Source: 40CM-2-70-7 sp035631315
Lineage (GTDB): Bacteria > Gemmatimonadota > Gemmatimonadetes > Gemmatimonadales > GWC2-71-9
Reading direction: 5' to 3'
DNA length: 64,000 nucleotides
NCBI GenBank assembly: GCA_035631315.1
Contig: DASQIZ010000091.1
Location: 124,001 to 188,000, forward strand
The notes under the pieces are model-generated. The model ran no database searches. It saw only the letters and a list, made by a program, of their open reading frames with translations, and was not told where the DNA came from. Shown in pieces: positions 43,123 to 50,800 of the stretch (within the stretch, counting starts at the first letter, position 1; the number at the start of each line of letters is the position of its first letter). The translations under genes were made by a program, and so were the position numbers.

Positions 43123-43623
43123 CTAGACGGTCATCCGGTACGTCGCCGACTGCCCGAAGTTCTCTTCGACCTCGAGCTCCAGCGCCGTGATGGTCTTCGC
43201 CCCCGCCTCGACAAGCTCTTTGGCGAACTTGCCCGCGAGCAAGGTCGCGAGCATTTCGACGGTGGTATTGGGAATGGGCAGCAGCGCGCAGTCCTTCTCG
43301 GGGAACACGTACCGCGGCTTGTTCTCGTACGACACGTGCACCGAGCCATCCTTGGGCGTCACCTGCAACCGCGGATTCTCGAGGGGCAGAAGCACCTTGT
43401 GATCGAGATCCGCAGTCAGCCGTCGCATGATCTTCTTCACCGCCGAGAAATCGACGACGTACCAGCTCTCCTGGTCGATTTTTCCGTCGAGTAAGACGGC
43501 GGCCCGGTAGTTATGGCCGTGCAGGGTCTCGCAGCGGTGTCCCGCGAACGTAATGAAGTGGGCGGCCGCGAAGTTGAGATCTTCTTTGGCGACCGTGATG
43601 CGGTAGGTCCCGGCTTGGCTCAT
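43123..43623 (-). CDS. 6-pyruvoyl-tetrahydropterin synthase / QueD family enzyme
   Basis: The 166-residue protein has the zinc-binding and catalytic residues of the family: NFAAAHFITFAGHRCETLHG, then HNYRAAVLL. The first His and the HGH pair are zinc ligands, and the Cys is the catalytic thiol. VDFSAVKKIM, LDHKVLLP and PNTTVEMLA are further family blocks. It could be QueD (queuosine pathway) or a PTPS; its PCD-like neighbour fits a pterin role, but this is not decisive. Confidence 0.9.
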   Translation of the reverse strand: MSQAGTYRITVAKEDLNFAAAHFITFAGHRCETLHGHNYRAAVLLDGKIDQESWYVVDFSAVKKIMRRLTADLDHKVLLPLENPRLQVTPKDGSVHVSYENKPRYVFPEKDCALLPIPNTTVEMLATLLAGKFAKELVEAGAKTITALELEVEENFGQSATYRMTV

Positions 43624-43629
43624 GCTTAA

Positions 43630-43839
43630 TTATGCGTCGGGCGATGTCTCCTGTCCTGTGGCTACCCGCCACACTTCGTCGGCCAGCCACTCCAACCGCT
43701 GTTGGGCGTAATCGAGCTCCTCGGGCTTCATCTCCCTGGCCCGGCGGGAAATGTCCCGCGTATGGGTGATGAGCTCGTCCAGGACCTCGCGGAGAGGCCT
43801 GTTGGAGCGGCGCTCCTGAGTAACCCGCTTGGCGCTCAC
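43630..43839 (-). CDS. Small helical hypothetical protein (69 aa)
   Basis: The product is highly charged and predicted helical (PLREVLDELITHTRDISRRA, then EELDYAQQRLEWLADEVWRV). Its ATG overlaps the stop of the upstream gene (ATGA), and the PTPS-family gene follows 6 bases after its stop. This coupling supports it being expressed. No family is recognised. Confidence 0.75.
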   Translation of the reverse strand: MSAKRVTQERRSNRPLREVLDELITHTRDISRRAREMKPEELDYAQQRLEWLADEVWRVATGQETSPDA

Positions 43840-44807
43840 GCCGTTTGTGCCCCCATCGCCCGGTCCCCGGCCACCCGGAACTCGCCGGCCGCCGCCCGTA
43901 CCGCTGACGCGATCCCCGCCTCCCCAACGTACGCCTCGACCATCCTGGCCCCCAGGTAATAGCCCGAGCGCTCCGGCAGCACCTTGCCACTCACGAGCCG
44001 GGCCGTCGGACTCACGCCCCCCGAGAGATACCGGAGCCGGAGACCCAGCCCCGACTGATCGAGCTCCGGGCCCGACGCGCGCCGGAGAAAGGCATCGAGC
44101 TCGCGGAGCCGGCGGTACTGGCGTCTCGTGTAGCCGAAATACTGCCAGGGCTCGAAGCCGGGCGTCACCGCCTGCGACGCGGCCACCGCCATCCCTTCAT
44201 TGATCAGATGCTCGTACAGTGTGGCTCGCGAGCCGGTATCCCAATAGTCGTAGTTGCCGCCCATTTCGGCGACCAGGCGCCTCATGGCGGCCCTGCTGGA
44301 CGGGGACGTATACCGGATCGCATGGGCGACCTCATGGGCGATCCAGAGGGGCAGGAGATGCGGTGCCAGCCCCAGGCCAGCCGTCTGGGGATTCGCCCTG
44401 CCGGTGAAGTGCTCCAGACAGACGAAAGCGATGCCCCGGCCTCCCACCACCAGCTCGCCCGCGTTGGCAGCGCCCACGCCGACCGTGAGGTAGAGATCCA
44501 CGGGACAATCGGCCTCGAGCGTCTCCAGTGTCCGGTGCAGGGCATCCTCGGCGATCTGGATGACGTCGACGTCCTGCATGAGCCGGAGGAGGTCCGCGCG
44601 ATCCGCGCGCAGGACGTTCAGGATGACGTCGTCAGCCGCCCGGGAATCGGGATCCAGGACGTAGTTGGTCCAGTAGCTGCGAAGGATGGGACGATGGCGT
44701 TCGAGGTACTCGTGGTACGCGCCCCGAGGATCGGGCGCAGCGACGGCGGCGAGGAATTCCGGGACGAGGTTTACGAGCATGTAGGGGCGCGCGCTGAGCC
44801 GCCCCAA
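43836..44807 (-). CDS. Putative zinc-dependent protease, DUF2268-like
   Basis: The 323-residue protein has WIAHEVAHAIRY (HExxH) and, about 50 residues later, LINEGMAVAAS whose Glu would be the third zinc ligand. This is the gluzincin-like pattern of DUF2268 proteins. No signal peptide is obvious. The TTG at 44807 is used because GGGG lies 10 bases upstream; ATG at 44780 is an alternative. It is followed by the ATGA-coupled small gene. Substrates are unknown. Confidence 0.8.
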   Translation of the reverse strand: MGRLSARPYMLVNLVPEFLAAVAAPDPRGAYHEYLERHRPILRSYWTNYVLDPDSRAADDVILNVLRADRADLLRLMQDVDVIQIAEDALHRTLETLEADCPVDLYLTVGVGAANAGELVVGGRGIAFVCLEHFTGRANPQTAGLGLAPHLLPLWIAHEVAHAIRYTSPSSRAAMRRLVAEMGGNYDYWDTGSRATLYEHLINEGMAVAASQAVTPGFEPWQYFGYTRRQYRRLRELDAFLRRASGPELDQSGLGLRLRYLSGGVSPTARLVSGKVLPERSGYYLGARMVEAYVGEAGIASAVRAAAGEFRVAGDRAMGAQTA

Positions 44808-44841
44808 TTTGGGAAGCCCCTTTCAGGGAAACAAGAGAGAC

Positions 44842-46827
44842 CTAACGGACGGTGACCGAGAGGGCGACGGTCTGCGACTTGACATTCCGCAAGATGTCGG
44901 TCACCGCCAGTGTCACGCGGTAGCGTCCGGGCGCGAGCAGACCGGGCGCGATCACCAGACGCTCCGGCGTCACCACGTTCGCGGCGACGGAGCGGGTGAA
45001 TTCGAAAACCACCGGCTTGTCCTTGCCGAGGGCCCGCGCCGCCAACCCGCGCTCGGGCGCGAACGTGTATCGCGCGGTGTACTGGCTCAAACCGCTCCTG
45101 TCCCGCGCCAGCCCATAGACCTCGGTGTAGGCCGCCAGCGCGCGCACGCCCGAGTAGGTGAGATCGGCGGGCATCCCGGCGAGCATCGCCTCGCGACCGG
45201 GGACTGAGTCTCCCGGCGTGAGCAGGAGACTCGAGAGGCCGAGCTGAACCTGCGAGTAGGCCGGAATGGTGATCGGCGCGCGGCTCCGGCCCAGGACGCC
45301 GGCCGAGTCGACGTCGAAGCCCTGGGTATACCCGCCCGGCGGGACCGTCAGCTGCATCAGTCCGGGTCCCGCCGCGCGGGCGACGCGATCGCCGTCTTTC
45401 CCCCAGATCGCCACCGCCGCTGTCTCGGGCGCGGCGCGGAAGTACACGTCCGTCAGTCCGAAGTCACCGGCCTTGAAGAACGCCGTCCACCCGCCCGCCA
45501 CCAGCGGGGCCGGGATGGACGTGTTGTCGGTGGCGAGCAACGAGCGAGCGCTCTCGAATTGCCGGCTGCTCACCGGGTACAGGACGACGCCTCCGCCACG
45601 GAAGTCGCGCAGTCCGATGGTGAGAATCCCGTCGGGCGTATCGTATTCCCAGGATGAGAATTCCAGCGGGGAGCCAATCCGGGATTGCCGGGGATCCAGC
45701 ATGCCGCCGGCCCAAATGTCAGGTGGACCATGGCGGATCCACAGGATGCCGCGGGCGTCGAGCTGGGTCTTGAGGTAGATCGTCTCGCTCCCCACGGTGT
45801 CCCCGACTGACTCCCGAGCCGGACCCATGCCGGTCGCCAGGAACACGCTGTCCATCGACCCGGGTGGAGCGAGGCCCGGGACCGCCTGGATCAGCCGCAT
45901 CAGGGAATCGCGCTGATCATTGTCGATGATGGTGCGCCACGTCGCGGACCGGTGGTAATAGCTGTAGGGGTGCAGAATGTGAAAGACGCGGCGCACGTAG
46001 ACGAGCCGGCGGAAATGCTCCGCGATGCGCTCGTTGACCGGCGTGACCAGGTTCGGGTCCCGCTTGTCCCAGAACCAGCTGAAGAAGCGCTGCCGCTCTC
46101 CGGGGGGTGTCGAGTCGTGCCGCGCCGCTTCCTCCGGACTCGCGATCATCCAGACTTCGTCCCACATCGCACCGGTCGAGTCGATATCCGCATGCGCCAC
46201 CGCGGAGTCATACCAGACGTATCCCGCGCTGTCCCAGCCTTCCCCAAAGTCGGCCTCGGCGCGCAACAAATAGGCGGGGACATAGGGGCGACGCCGCCCG
46301 AGCACGGCCCCGGCCAGTGAGTCGGCCAGGGCGAAATCGTCGCGCGCGATCGCGATACCCGCGCGATGCTCGACGGCGAGGGGATCGTTCGGATGAAGGG
46401 CCAGTGCCTGGTCCGCGCGTCGCCAAATCCCCTCATCGTGATAGACCACGGAAAACAGGTCCCAGGCGTCGCGGTATTCGGGGTCGATAGCCAGGATGCG
46501 GAGCACGGCCTCGCGCACCATGACCTCCCCTTCATCATCTCCCAGCCGGAGACCAACCCGCGTCTGCCAGTACCAGGGTGCCGGATCATCCGGAGTCAGG
46601 CGTTCGGCCGCCCGGAACTCCTCGAGCGCCCGGTACCGCCCATACACGGGCCACTCGAGCCACACCCGGCCGAGCAGCAGGTGAACGGAGGCGTCGTCCG
46701 GATACCGCTGCACCAGGGTCTCCGCCGCCTTCCGCGCTCCGGCGAGCTCATGGCGCGCCAGGAGCGACTCCGCCCTGGCGACGAGGGGATCCTGAAGACT
46801 GAGGAGAAGAAAGGGGAGGAGGGTCAC
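44842..46827 (-). CDS. TPR protein with divergent GWxTD-like domain
   Basis: The 661-residue protein starts with a short hydrophobic segment (TLLPFLLLSL), then TPR units (ELAGARKAAETLVQRYPDDA, ALEEFRAAERLTPDDPAPWY). The middle has FFSWFWDKRDPNLVTPVNER and an AEHFRRLVYVRRVFHILHPY block as in GWxTD proteins, but the signature itself is changed to LDARGILWIRHGPPD. A C-terminal beta-rich domain ends in RVTLAVTDILRNVKSQTV. It is the second member of this family here. The start is GTG. Confidence 0.82.
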   Translation of the reverse strand: MTLLPFLLLSLQDPLVARAESLLARHELAGARKAAETLVQRYPDDASVHLLLGRVWLEWPVYGRYRALEEFRAAERLTPDDPAPWYWQTRVGLRLGDDEGEVMVREAVLRILAIDPEYRDAWDLFSVVYHDEGIWRRADQALALHPNDPLAVEHRAGIAIARDDFALADSLAGAVLGRRRPYVPAYLLRAEADFGEGWDSAGYVWYDSAVAHADIDSTGAMWDEVWMIASPEEAARHDSTPPGERQRFFSWFWDKRDPNLVTPVNERIAEHFRRLVYVRRVFHILHPYSYYHRSATWRTIIDNDQRDSLMRLIQAVPGLAPPGSMDSVFLATGMGPARESVGDTVGSETIYLKTQLDARGILWIRHGPPDIWAGGMLDPRQSRIGSPLEFSSWEYDTPDGILTIGLRDFRGGGVVLYPVSSRQFESARSLLATDNTSIPAPLVAGGWTAFFKAGDFGLTDVYFRAAPETAAVAIWGKDGDRVARAAGPGLMQLTVPPGGYTQGFDVDSAGVLGRSRAPITIPAYSQVQLGLSSLLLTPGDSVPGREAMLAGMPADLTYSGVRALAAYTEVYGLARDRSGLSQYTARYTFAPERGLAARALGKDKPVVFEFTRSVAANVVTPERLVIAPGLLAPGRYRVTLAVTDILRNVKSQTVALSVTVR

Positions 46828-46861
46828 ACGAGAGAGACGCTCATGCCGGCCTGCGGTGCAC

Positions 46862-47698
46862 TCAGTCCTGGGGGTGGCGCATCTTCTTGCTCATCTCCGC
46901 CAGGAACCGCTTCTCCGCCGGCGTCAGCGATGCGAGACCATTCGCCGAGATCTTGTCCAACACCCGGTCGATCTCCGCGTGCGACCGTTCCGGGGGCCGA
47001 CCGCGGGTGCCCGGCTTCTGCGCCTCGCCTCCCCGACGGGCTGACAGTGCCGCTGGATGGACCAGCACACCCCGTTCGGGCGCTCCACGCAGCCGGCGCT
47101 CCGCTCGCGAGAGGCGCCAGGCGTCGAGCCTGAGCCAGAGGAACGCGGTCGCGAATCCGCCCAGGTGCGCGACGTGCGCCACGCCCGGATCAAGACCGGG
47201 GATGAGTGTGATGGTCAAAGACAGCAGGACAAAAAAGATGACGAGCCACTTCGCCTGCACCGGCTCCGGGAGCGGGAAGACGTAGATCGGCTCGTCAGGC
47301 CAGTACCACGCGAACGCGAGCATCACGCCAAAGATCGCCGCCGAGGCACCCAGGATCGGGGCGGACTGCGCCACCATGACCAGCGCGTAGGAAAGCAGCG
47401 CTCCGCCCAGACCGCTCGTGAGATAGAAACCGATGAACGCGCGAGACCCGAGCCGCTCTTCGACCGGCGGGCCGAAGATGTAGAGCGCGAGCAGATTGAA
47501 CGCGAGGTGCAGGACGCCCGTGTGCAGGAACATGTACGTCAGGACGGTCCACGGACGTGACAACACGTGCATGGGGTCGAACGCGAGGAGCGGAGCTGCT
47601 TTCCACAGCACCGTCTCCTGCAGCAGGAACACCAGGAGGTTGGCGACCAGGAGTCGCCGCACCCACGGCGTCATCCCGAACATCCGTTGCGGACCCAT
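46862..47698 (-). CDS. Rhomboid-family intramembrane serine protease
   Basis: The 278-residue protein has six membrane segments with the rhomboid motifs HLAFNLLALYIFG, GASAAIFGVMLAF (catalytic Ser in GxS) and HVAHLGGFATAFLW (catalytic His). A cytoplasmic tail of about 80 residues ends in DRVLDKISANGLASLTPAEK, which resembles the short DUF6576 helical tail of many such proteins. The ATG at 47698 was chosen; a longer frame lies over ddl. A second ATG five codons later is possible. Confidence 0.93.
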   Translation of the reverse strand: MGPQRMFGMTPWVRRLLVANLLVFLLQETVLWKAAPLLAFDPMHVLSRPWTVLTYMFLHTGVLHLAFNLLALYIFGPPVEERLGSRAFIGFYLTSGLGGALLSYALVMVAQSAPILGASAAIFGVMLAFAWYWPDEPIYVFPLPEPVQAKWLVIFFVLLSLTITLIPGLDPGVAHVAHLGGFATAFLWLRLDAWRLSRAERRLRGAPERGVLVHPAALSARRGGEAQKPGTRGRPPERSHAEIDRVLDKISANGLASLTPAEKRFLAEMSKKMRHPQD

Positions 47699-47706
47699 AC
47701 CCTCTA

Positions 47707-48729
47707 CTACCCCTTCCGGGACCCCCGGGTGTCGCGCGCCAAGGTGCAGATTCGCTCGCACATCTCGGCGTAGCCGATTCCGGCGGCCTTCGCGCCCTGC
47801 GGGAAGAGGCTCGTCCCCGTCAGTCCCGGCAGATTGTTGGCTTCCAGGCAAAAGATGTCGCCCGAGCTGGTCAGGCGGAAGTCGATGCGGGAGTATCCCC
47901 GAAGCTTGAGGGCACGATGCGCCTGCAGGGCGGCTGCCTGAAGCTTGGCGGCGATCGGGGCCGGCAGCTCCGCCGGAAACGTCTCTTCGGACATGCCCGG
48001 CGTGTACTTGCACTCGTAGTCGAAGAGCTCGTGCTTGGGCACGATCTCCCCGACCGGCAGCGGCACGTCGCCGAGCACGCCTACGGTCACCTCCCGTCCC
48101 GGGATGAATTGCTCGATCATCACTTCATCGTCGTACGCCCGGGCGATGCGGATCGCGTCGTCCAGGCCCTTGGCGTTCCGCACCAGGGAAAGCCCGATGG
48201 TCGATCCCCCATTGGACGGCTTCACGACCACCGGCCAACCCAGCGTCTTGTCGATGTCCTCCGCCTGCGCGGGCGCGAGGAACCACTCGGGAACGGGAAC
48301 GCCCGCGGCACGGAAGAGTTTCTTCGAGAGGTCCTTGTCCACTGCGAGCGCGCTGCCCAGGGCGCCGGAACCCGTGTAGGAGACGCCGATCAGGTCCAGG
48401 ATCGCCTGAAGCTGGCCCCCTTCCCCCATCCCGCCATGGACGACGAGGAACAGCACGTCCGCTCCCTGGACCACCGGGAGGGCGGCCAGTCCCTCTGCGA
48501 GAAAGTGCCGCTCGGCATCGACCAGCGGGGCGAGGTCGCCTGGGGGCGCAGTGCCCACTTCGGCCTTGAGGAGCCTGGCTTCGCCGGCATCATCGAGCAG
48601 ACCGGCGGTCGTATCCACCACGTACACCGAGTGCCCCCGTCCGCGGAGCGCGGCGACCACCTGCGTCGCTCCCGCGAACGCGACCGCGCGCTCGCCGGTT
48701 GCACCACCTGTGAGAACGGTGACGCGCAT
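47707..48729 (-). CDS. ddl: D-alanine--D-alanine ligase
   Basis: The 340-residue ATP-grasp enzyme makes D-Ala-D-Ala for peptidoglycan. It has VTVLTGGATGERAVAFAGAT, VLFLVVHGGMGEGGQLQAIL, YTGSGALGSALAVDKDLSKK, VVKPSNGGSTIGLS, and CLEANNLPGLTGTSLFPQGA at the metal site. GERAVAF replaces the usual SxEhxVS, and GGMGEGG replaces HGxxGEDG, so a related substrate is conceivable. The start overlaps the CBS stop (TGATG). Confidence 0.93.
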   Translation of the reverse strand: MRVTVLTGGATGERAVAFAGATQVVAALRGRGHSVYVVDTTAGLLDDAGEARLLKAEVGTAPPGDLAPLVDAERHFLAEGLAALPVVQGADVLFLVVHGGMGEGGQLQAILDLIGVSYTGSGALGSALAVDKDLSKKLFRAAGVPVPEWFLAPAQAEDIDKTLGWPVVVKPSNGGSTIGLSLVRNAKGLDDAIRIARAYDDEVMIEQFIPGREVTVGVLGDVPLPVGEIVPKHELFDYECKYTPGMSEETFPAELPAPIAAKLQAAALQAHRALKLRGYSRIDFRLTSSGDIFCLEANNLPGLTGTSLFPQGAKAAGIGYAEMCERICTLARDTRGSRKG

Positions 48730-50114
48730 CAGTGGATGCCGGCCAATTGATGCAGGAGATCGTAGCGGGTCACGATCCCCGTGATCCTGCCATTCCGGCG
48801 GACCAGCGCGGCCGGCGTTTCGCGGGACAGGAGTGACGTGAGACGCGCGACGGGCCAGTCGCCATCCACCACGGGGAAGGGCGCGTCCATCACTTCACGC
48901 ACCGGACGGTCGAGTGCCGTGGCGTCATTCAGGGCGGCGGCCATGAGCGCCTGCTCGGAGACCGCGCCGACCCCGTCGGCCCCATCCAGCACCGGGAGCT
49001 GGGACACGTTGTAGGTGCTCATGAGATTCAGCGCCTGGCGGACGGTGGCCTGCGGAGCAACCTGGATCACTTCGGGGCCCTTGCCGTCTTTGGCCGAGAG
49101 CACGCTGGCGACGGTCGCCCGCTCGGAGTCGAGGATCTGATTCTCGCGCAGCCACTCGTCGTTGTAGACCTTCGAGAGGTAGCGCTCGCCGGTGTCGCAG
49201 AGCACGGTGACGACGCAGGCCTTGGGATCATCGAGCTTCCGCGCGACCTCGAGGGCCGTGTAGACGTTCACGCCGGTCGAGCCTCCGCAGAACAGTCCTT
49301 CTTCCCTGGCCATGCGGCGGACCAGGAGAATGGCGTCCTTGTCTGACACGGTGACCCACTCGTCCACCGCTTGAAAGTCGAGCGCCGTCGGAATCTTGTC
49401 GCCACCGATCCCTTCGACCTTATAGGGCGCGCCATCACCCTTCTTGTGGGTCTCGCCGTACTCCCGGTAAATGGAGCCGACGGGGTCGCCGGCGATCACT
49501 TTCACGTTCGGATTTTTCTCTTTGAGGTACTTCGCCACGCCGCTCACGGTACCACCCGTGCCCGGCGAGCAAACGAAGTGCGTGATCTTGCCCTCGGTCT
49601 GGGTCCAGATCTCGGGTCCGGTGGTGCGGTAGTGTGCTTCGGGATTGACGGCGTTGTAGTGCTGATCGGCGAAGATGGAGTTGGGGTGCGCGGCCGCGAT
49701 CGCGCGCCCCTTCATGATGTAGTTGTCCGGATGGTCGGGTGCCACTGCCGTCGGCGTGATGATCACCTCGGCGCCCAGCGCCCGCAGCAACCGCGCTTTC
49801 TCCTGCGACATCTTGTCGGGCATGGTGAAGATGCACCGATAGCCCTTCACTGCGGCGGCGAGGGCGAGCCCCACGCCGGTGTTTCCCGACGTCGCCTCCA
49901 CGACGAGGCCACCCGGTTTCAGCCGCCCTTCTTTCTCCGCGGCCTCGATCATCGCGACCCCGATGCGGTCTTTGACCGAGCCCCCGGGATTGAAGAACTC
50001 GGCCTTGGCGAACACGGGCGTCCGGATCCCTTGCGTCAACCGGCGGAGCCTGATCATCGGCGTCCAACCGATAGTCTGCAGGACGTCGTCGTAGGGCTTG
50101 GTGTGCGCGGTCAT
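48729..50114 (-). CDS. Cystathionine beta-synthase (PLP plus CBS domains)
   Basis: The 461-residue enzyme condenses homocysteine and serine in transsulfuration. The PLP domain has FFNPGGSVKDRIGVAMIE (Schiff-base Lys), EATSGNTGVGLA, SPGTGGTVSG and LCDTGERYLSKVYND. Residues from about 335 form a CBS-domain pair (VIQVAPQATVRQALNLMSTY, VVDGDWPVARLTSLLSRETP). There is no N-terminal haem domain. A cysteine synthase with CBS domains is the alternative. It is ATGA-coupled to the upstream gene and TGATG-coupled to ddl. Confidence 0.93.
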   Translation of the reverse strand: MTAHTKPYDDVLQTIGWTPMIRLRRLTQGIRTPVFAKAEFFNPGGSVKDRIGVAMIEAAEKEGRLKPGGLVVEATSGNTGVGLALAAAVKGYRCIFTMPDKMSQEKARLLRALGAEVIITPTAVAPDHPDNYIMKGRAIAAAHPNSIFADQHYNAVNPEAHYRTTGPEIWTQTEGKITHFVCSPGTGGTVSGVAKYLKEKNPNVKVIAGDPVGSIYREYGETHKKGDGAPYKVEGIGGDKIPTALDFQAVDEWVTVSDKDAILLVRRMAREEGLFCGGSTGVNVYTALEVARKLDDPKACVVTVLCDTGERYLSKVYNDEWLRENQILDSERATVASVLSAKDGKGPEVIQVAPQATVRQALNLMSTYNVSQLPVLDGADGVGAVSEQALMAAALNDATALDRPVREVMDAPFPVVDGDWPVARLTSLLSRETPAALVRRNGRITGIVTRYDLLHQLAGIH

Positions 50115-50800
50115 TGACTGTCCGGGCGGACGGGTTTGGGTCCGGAGTCGGGCTTGGGAGGGGGCGCCGGCTTGGTCGAGTCGGGCTTCGGCTTCGTCGT
50201 GTCGACTTTCGCCTTCGTCGTATCGACTTTCGCCTTCGTCGTATCGCGCGGCGTCGAGTCGACCTTTGTCGTATCGGCGGGCCGGGGACGCGGGCGCTGC
50301 GATTGTGGCCGAGGCTTCGTGACCGGCATCGCCGACGTAGAGCCCGCAGGTGATCCCGGCGTCGAAAGCGTCACGGGTGGTGGGAGGGGTTTGGTCTCGC
50401 CGACGTCCGACGGCGCGACGGGCGCGCTCGACGGATGCCGGAATTCCACCGACTGCTGAAAGGCGGTCGCGATCGGGAGTCCGTGGCGCCGGCCCGGCGC
50501 GAACTTCAGCTTCCCGGCGCCGGCGAGCGCCGCCGAGTCCATCGCCGGGTAGCCCGAGGACTCGAGGATCTTGGTGGATTCGGGGACCAGTTTGCCCGTG
50601 GAGTCCGCGAAGAGCCGCAACTTCACCTCACCGTCGACGCCCTTATCGAAGAGCGTGGCCGGATAGGCGATCGGGACCTCGGGGTTGATGGCGACCGGGG
50701 CCTCCTCCGCCGGTGGCGGTGAACCGGCGGTCTCCGAGCCATTCGAGTGGTTGCAGGCGGCGACCACGAGCAGCAGGCCCGCACGACGAAAGTGCTTCAT
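50111..50800 (-). CDS. TonB-C-terminal-like lipoprotein with Lys/Thr/Pro repeats
   Basis: The 229-residue protein has a lipoprotein signal (KHFRRAGLLLVVAAC). A TonB C-terminal-type domain follows, YPATLFDKGVDGEVKLRLFA, then TKILESSGYPAMDSAALAGA. The last 80 residues are a disordered tail with repeats such as DTTKAKVDTTKAKVDTTKPK. In true TonB the domain order is reversed, with the linker first, so this is not the energy transducer itself. The ATG overlaps the mutS stop (ATGA); a longer frame lies inside mutS. Confidence 0.85.
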   Translation of the reverse strand: MKHFRRAGLLLVVAACNHSNGSETAGSPPPAEEAPVAINPEVPIAYPATLFDKGVDGEVKLRLFADSTGKLVPESTKILESSGYPAMDSAALAGAGKLKFAPGRRHGLPIATAFQQSVEFRHPSSAPVAPSDVGETKPLPPPVTLSTPGSPAGSTSAMPVTKPRPQSQRPRPRPADTTKVDSTPRDTTKAKVDTTKAKVDTTKPKPDSTKPAPPPKPDSGPKPVRPDSQ

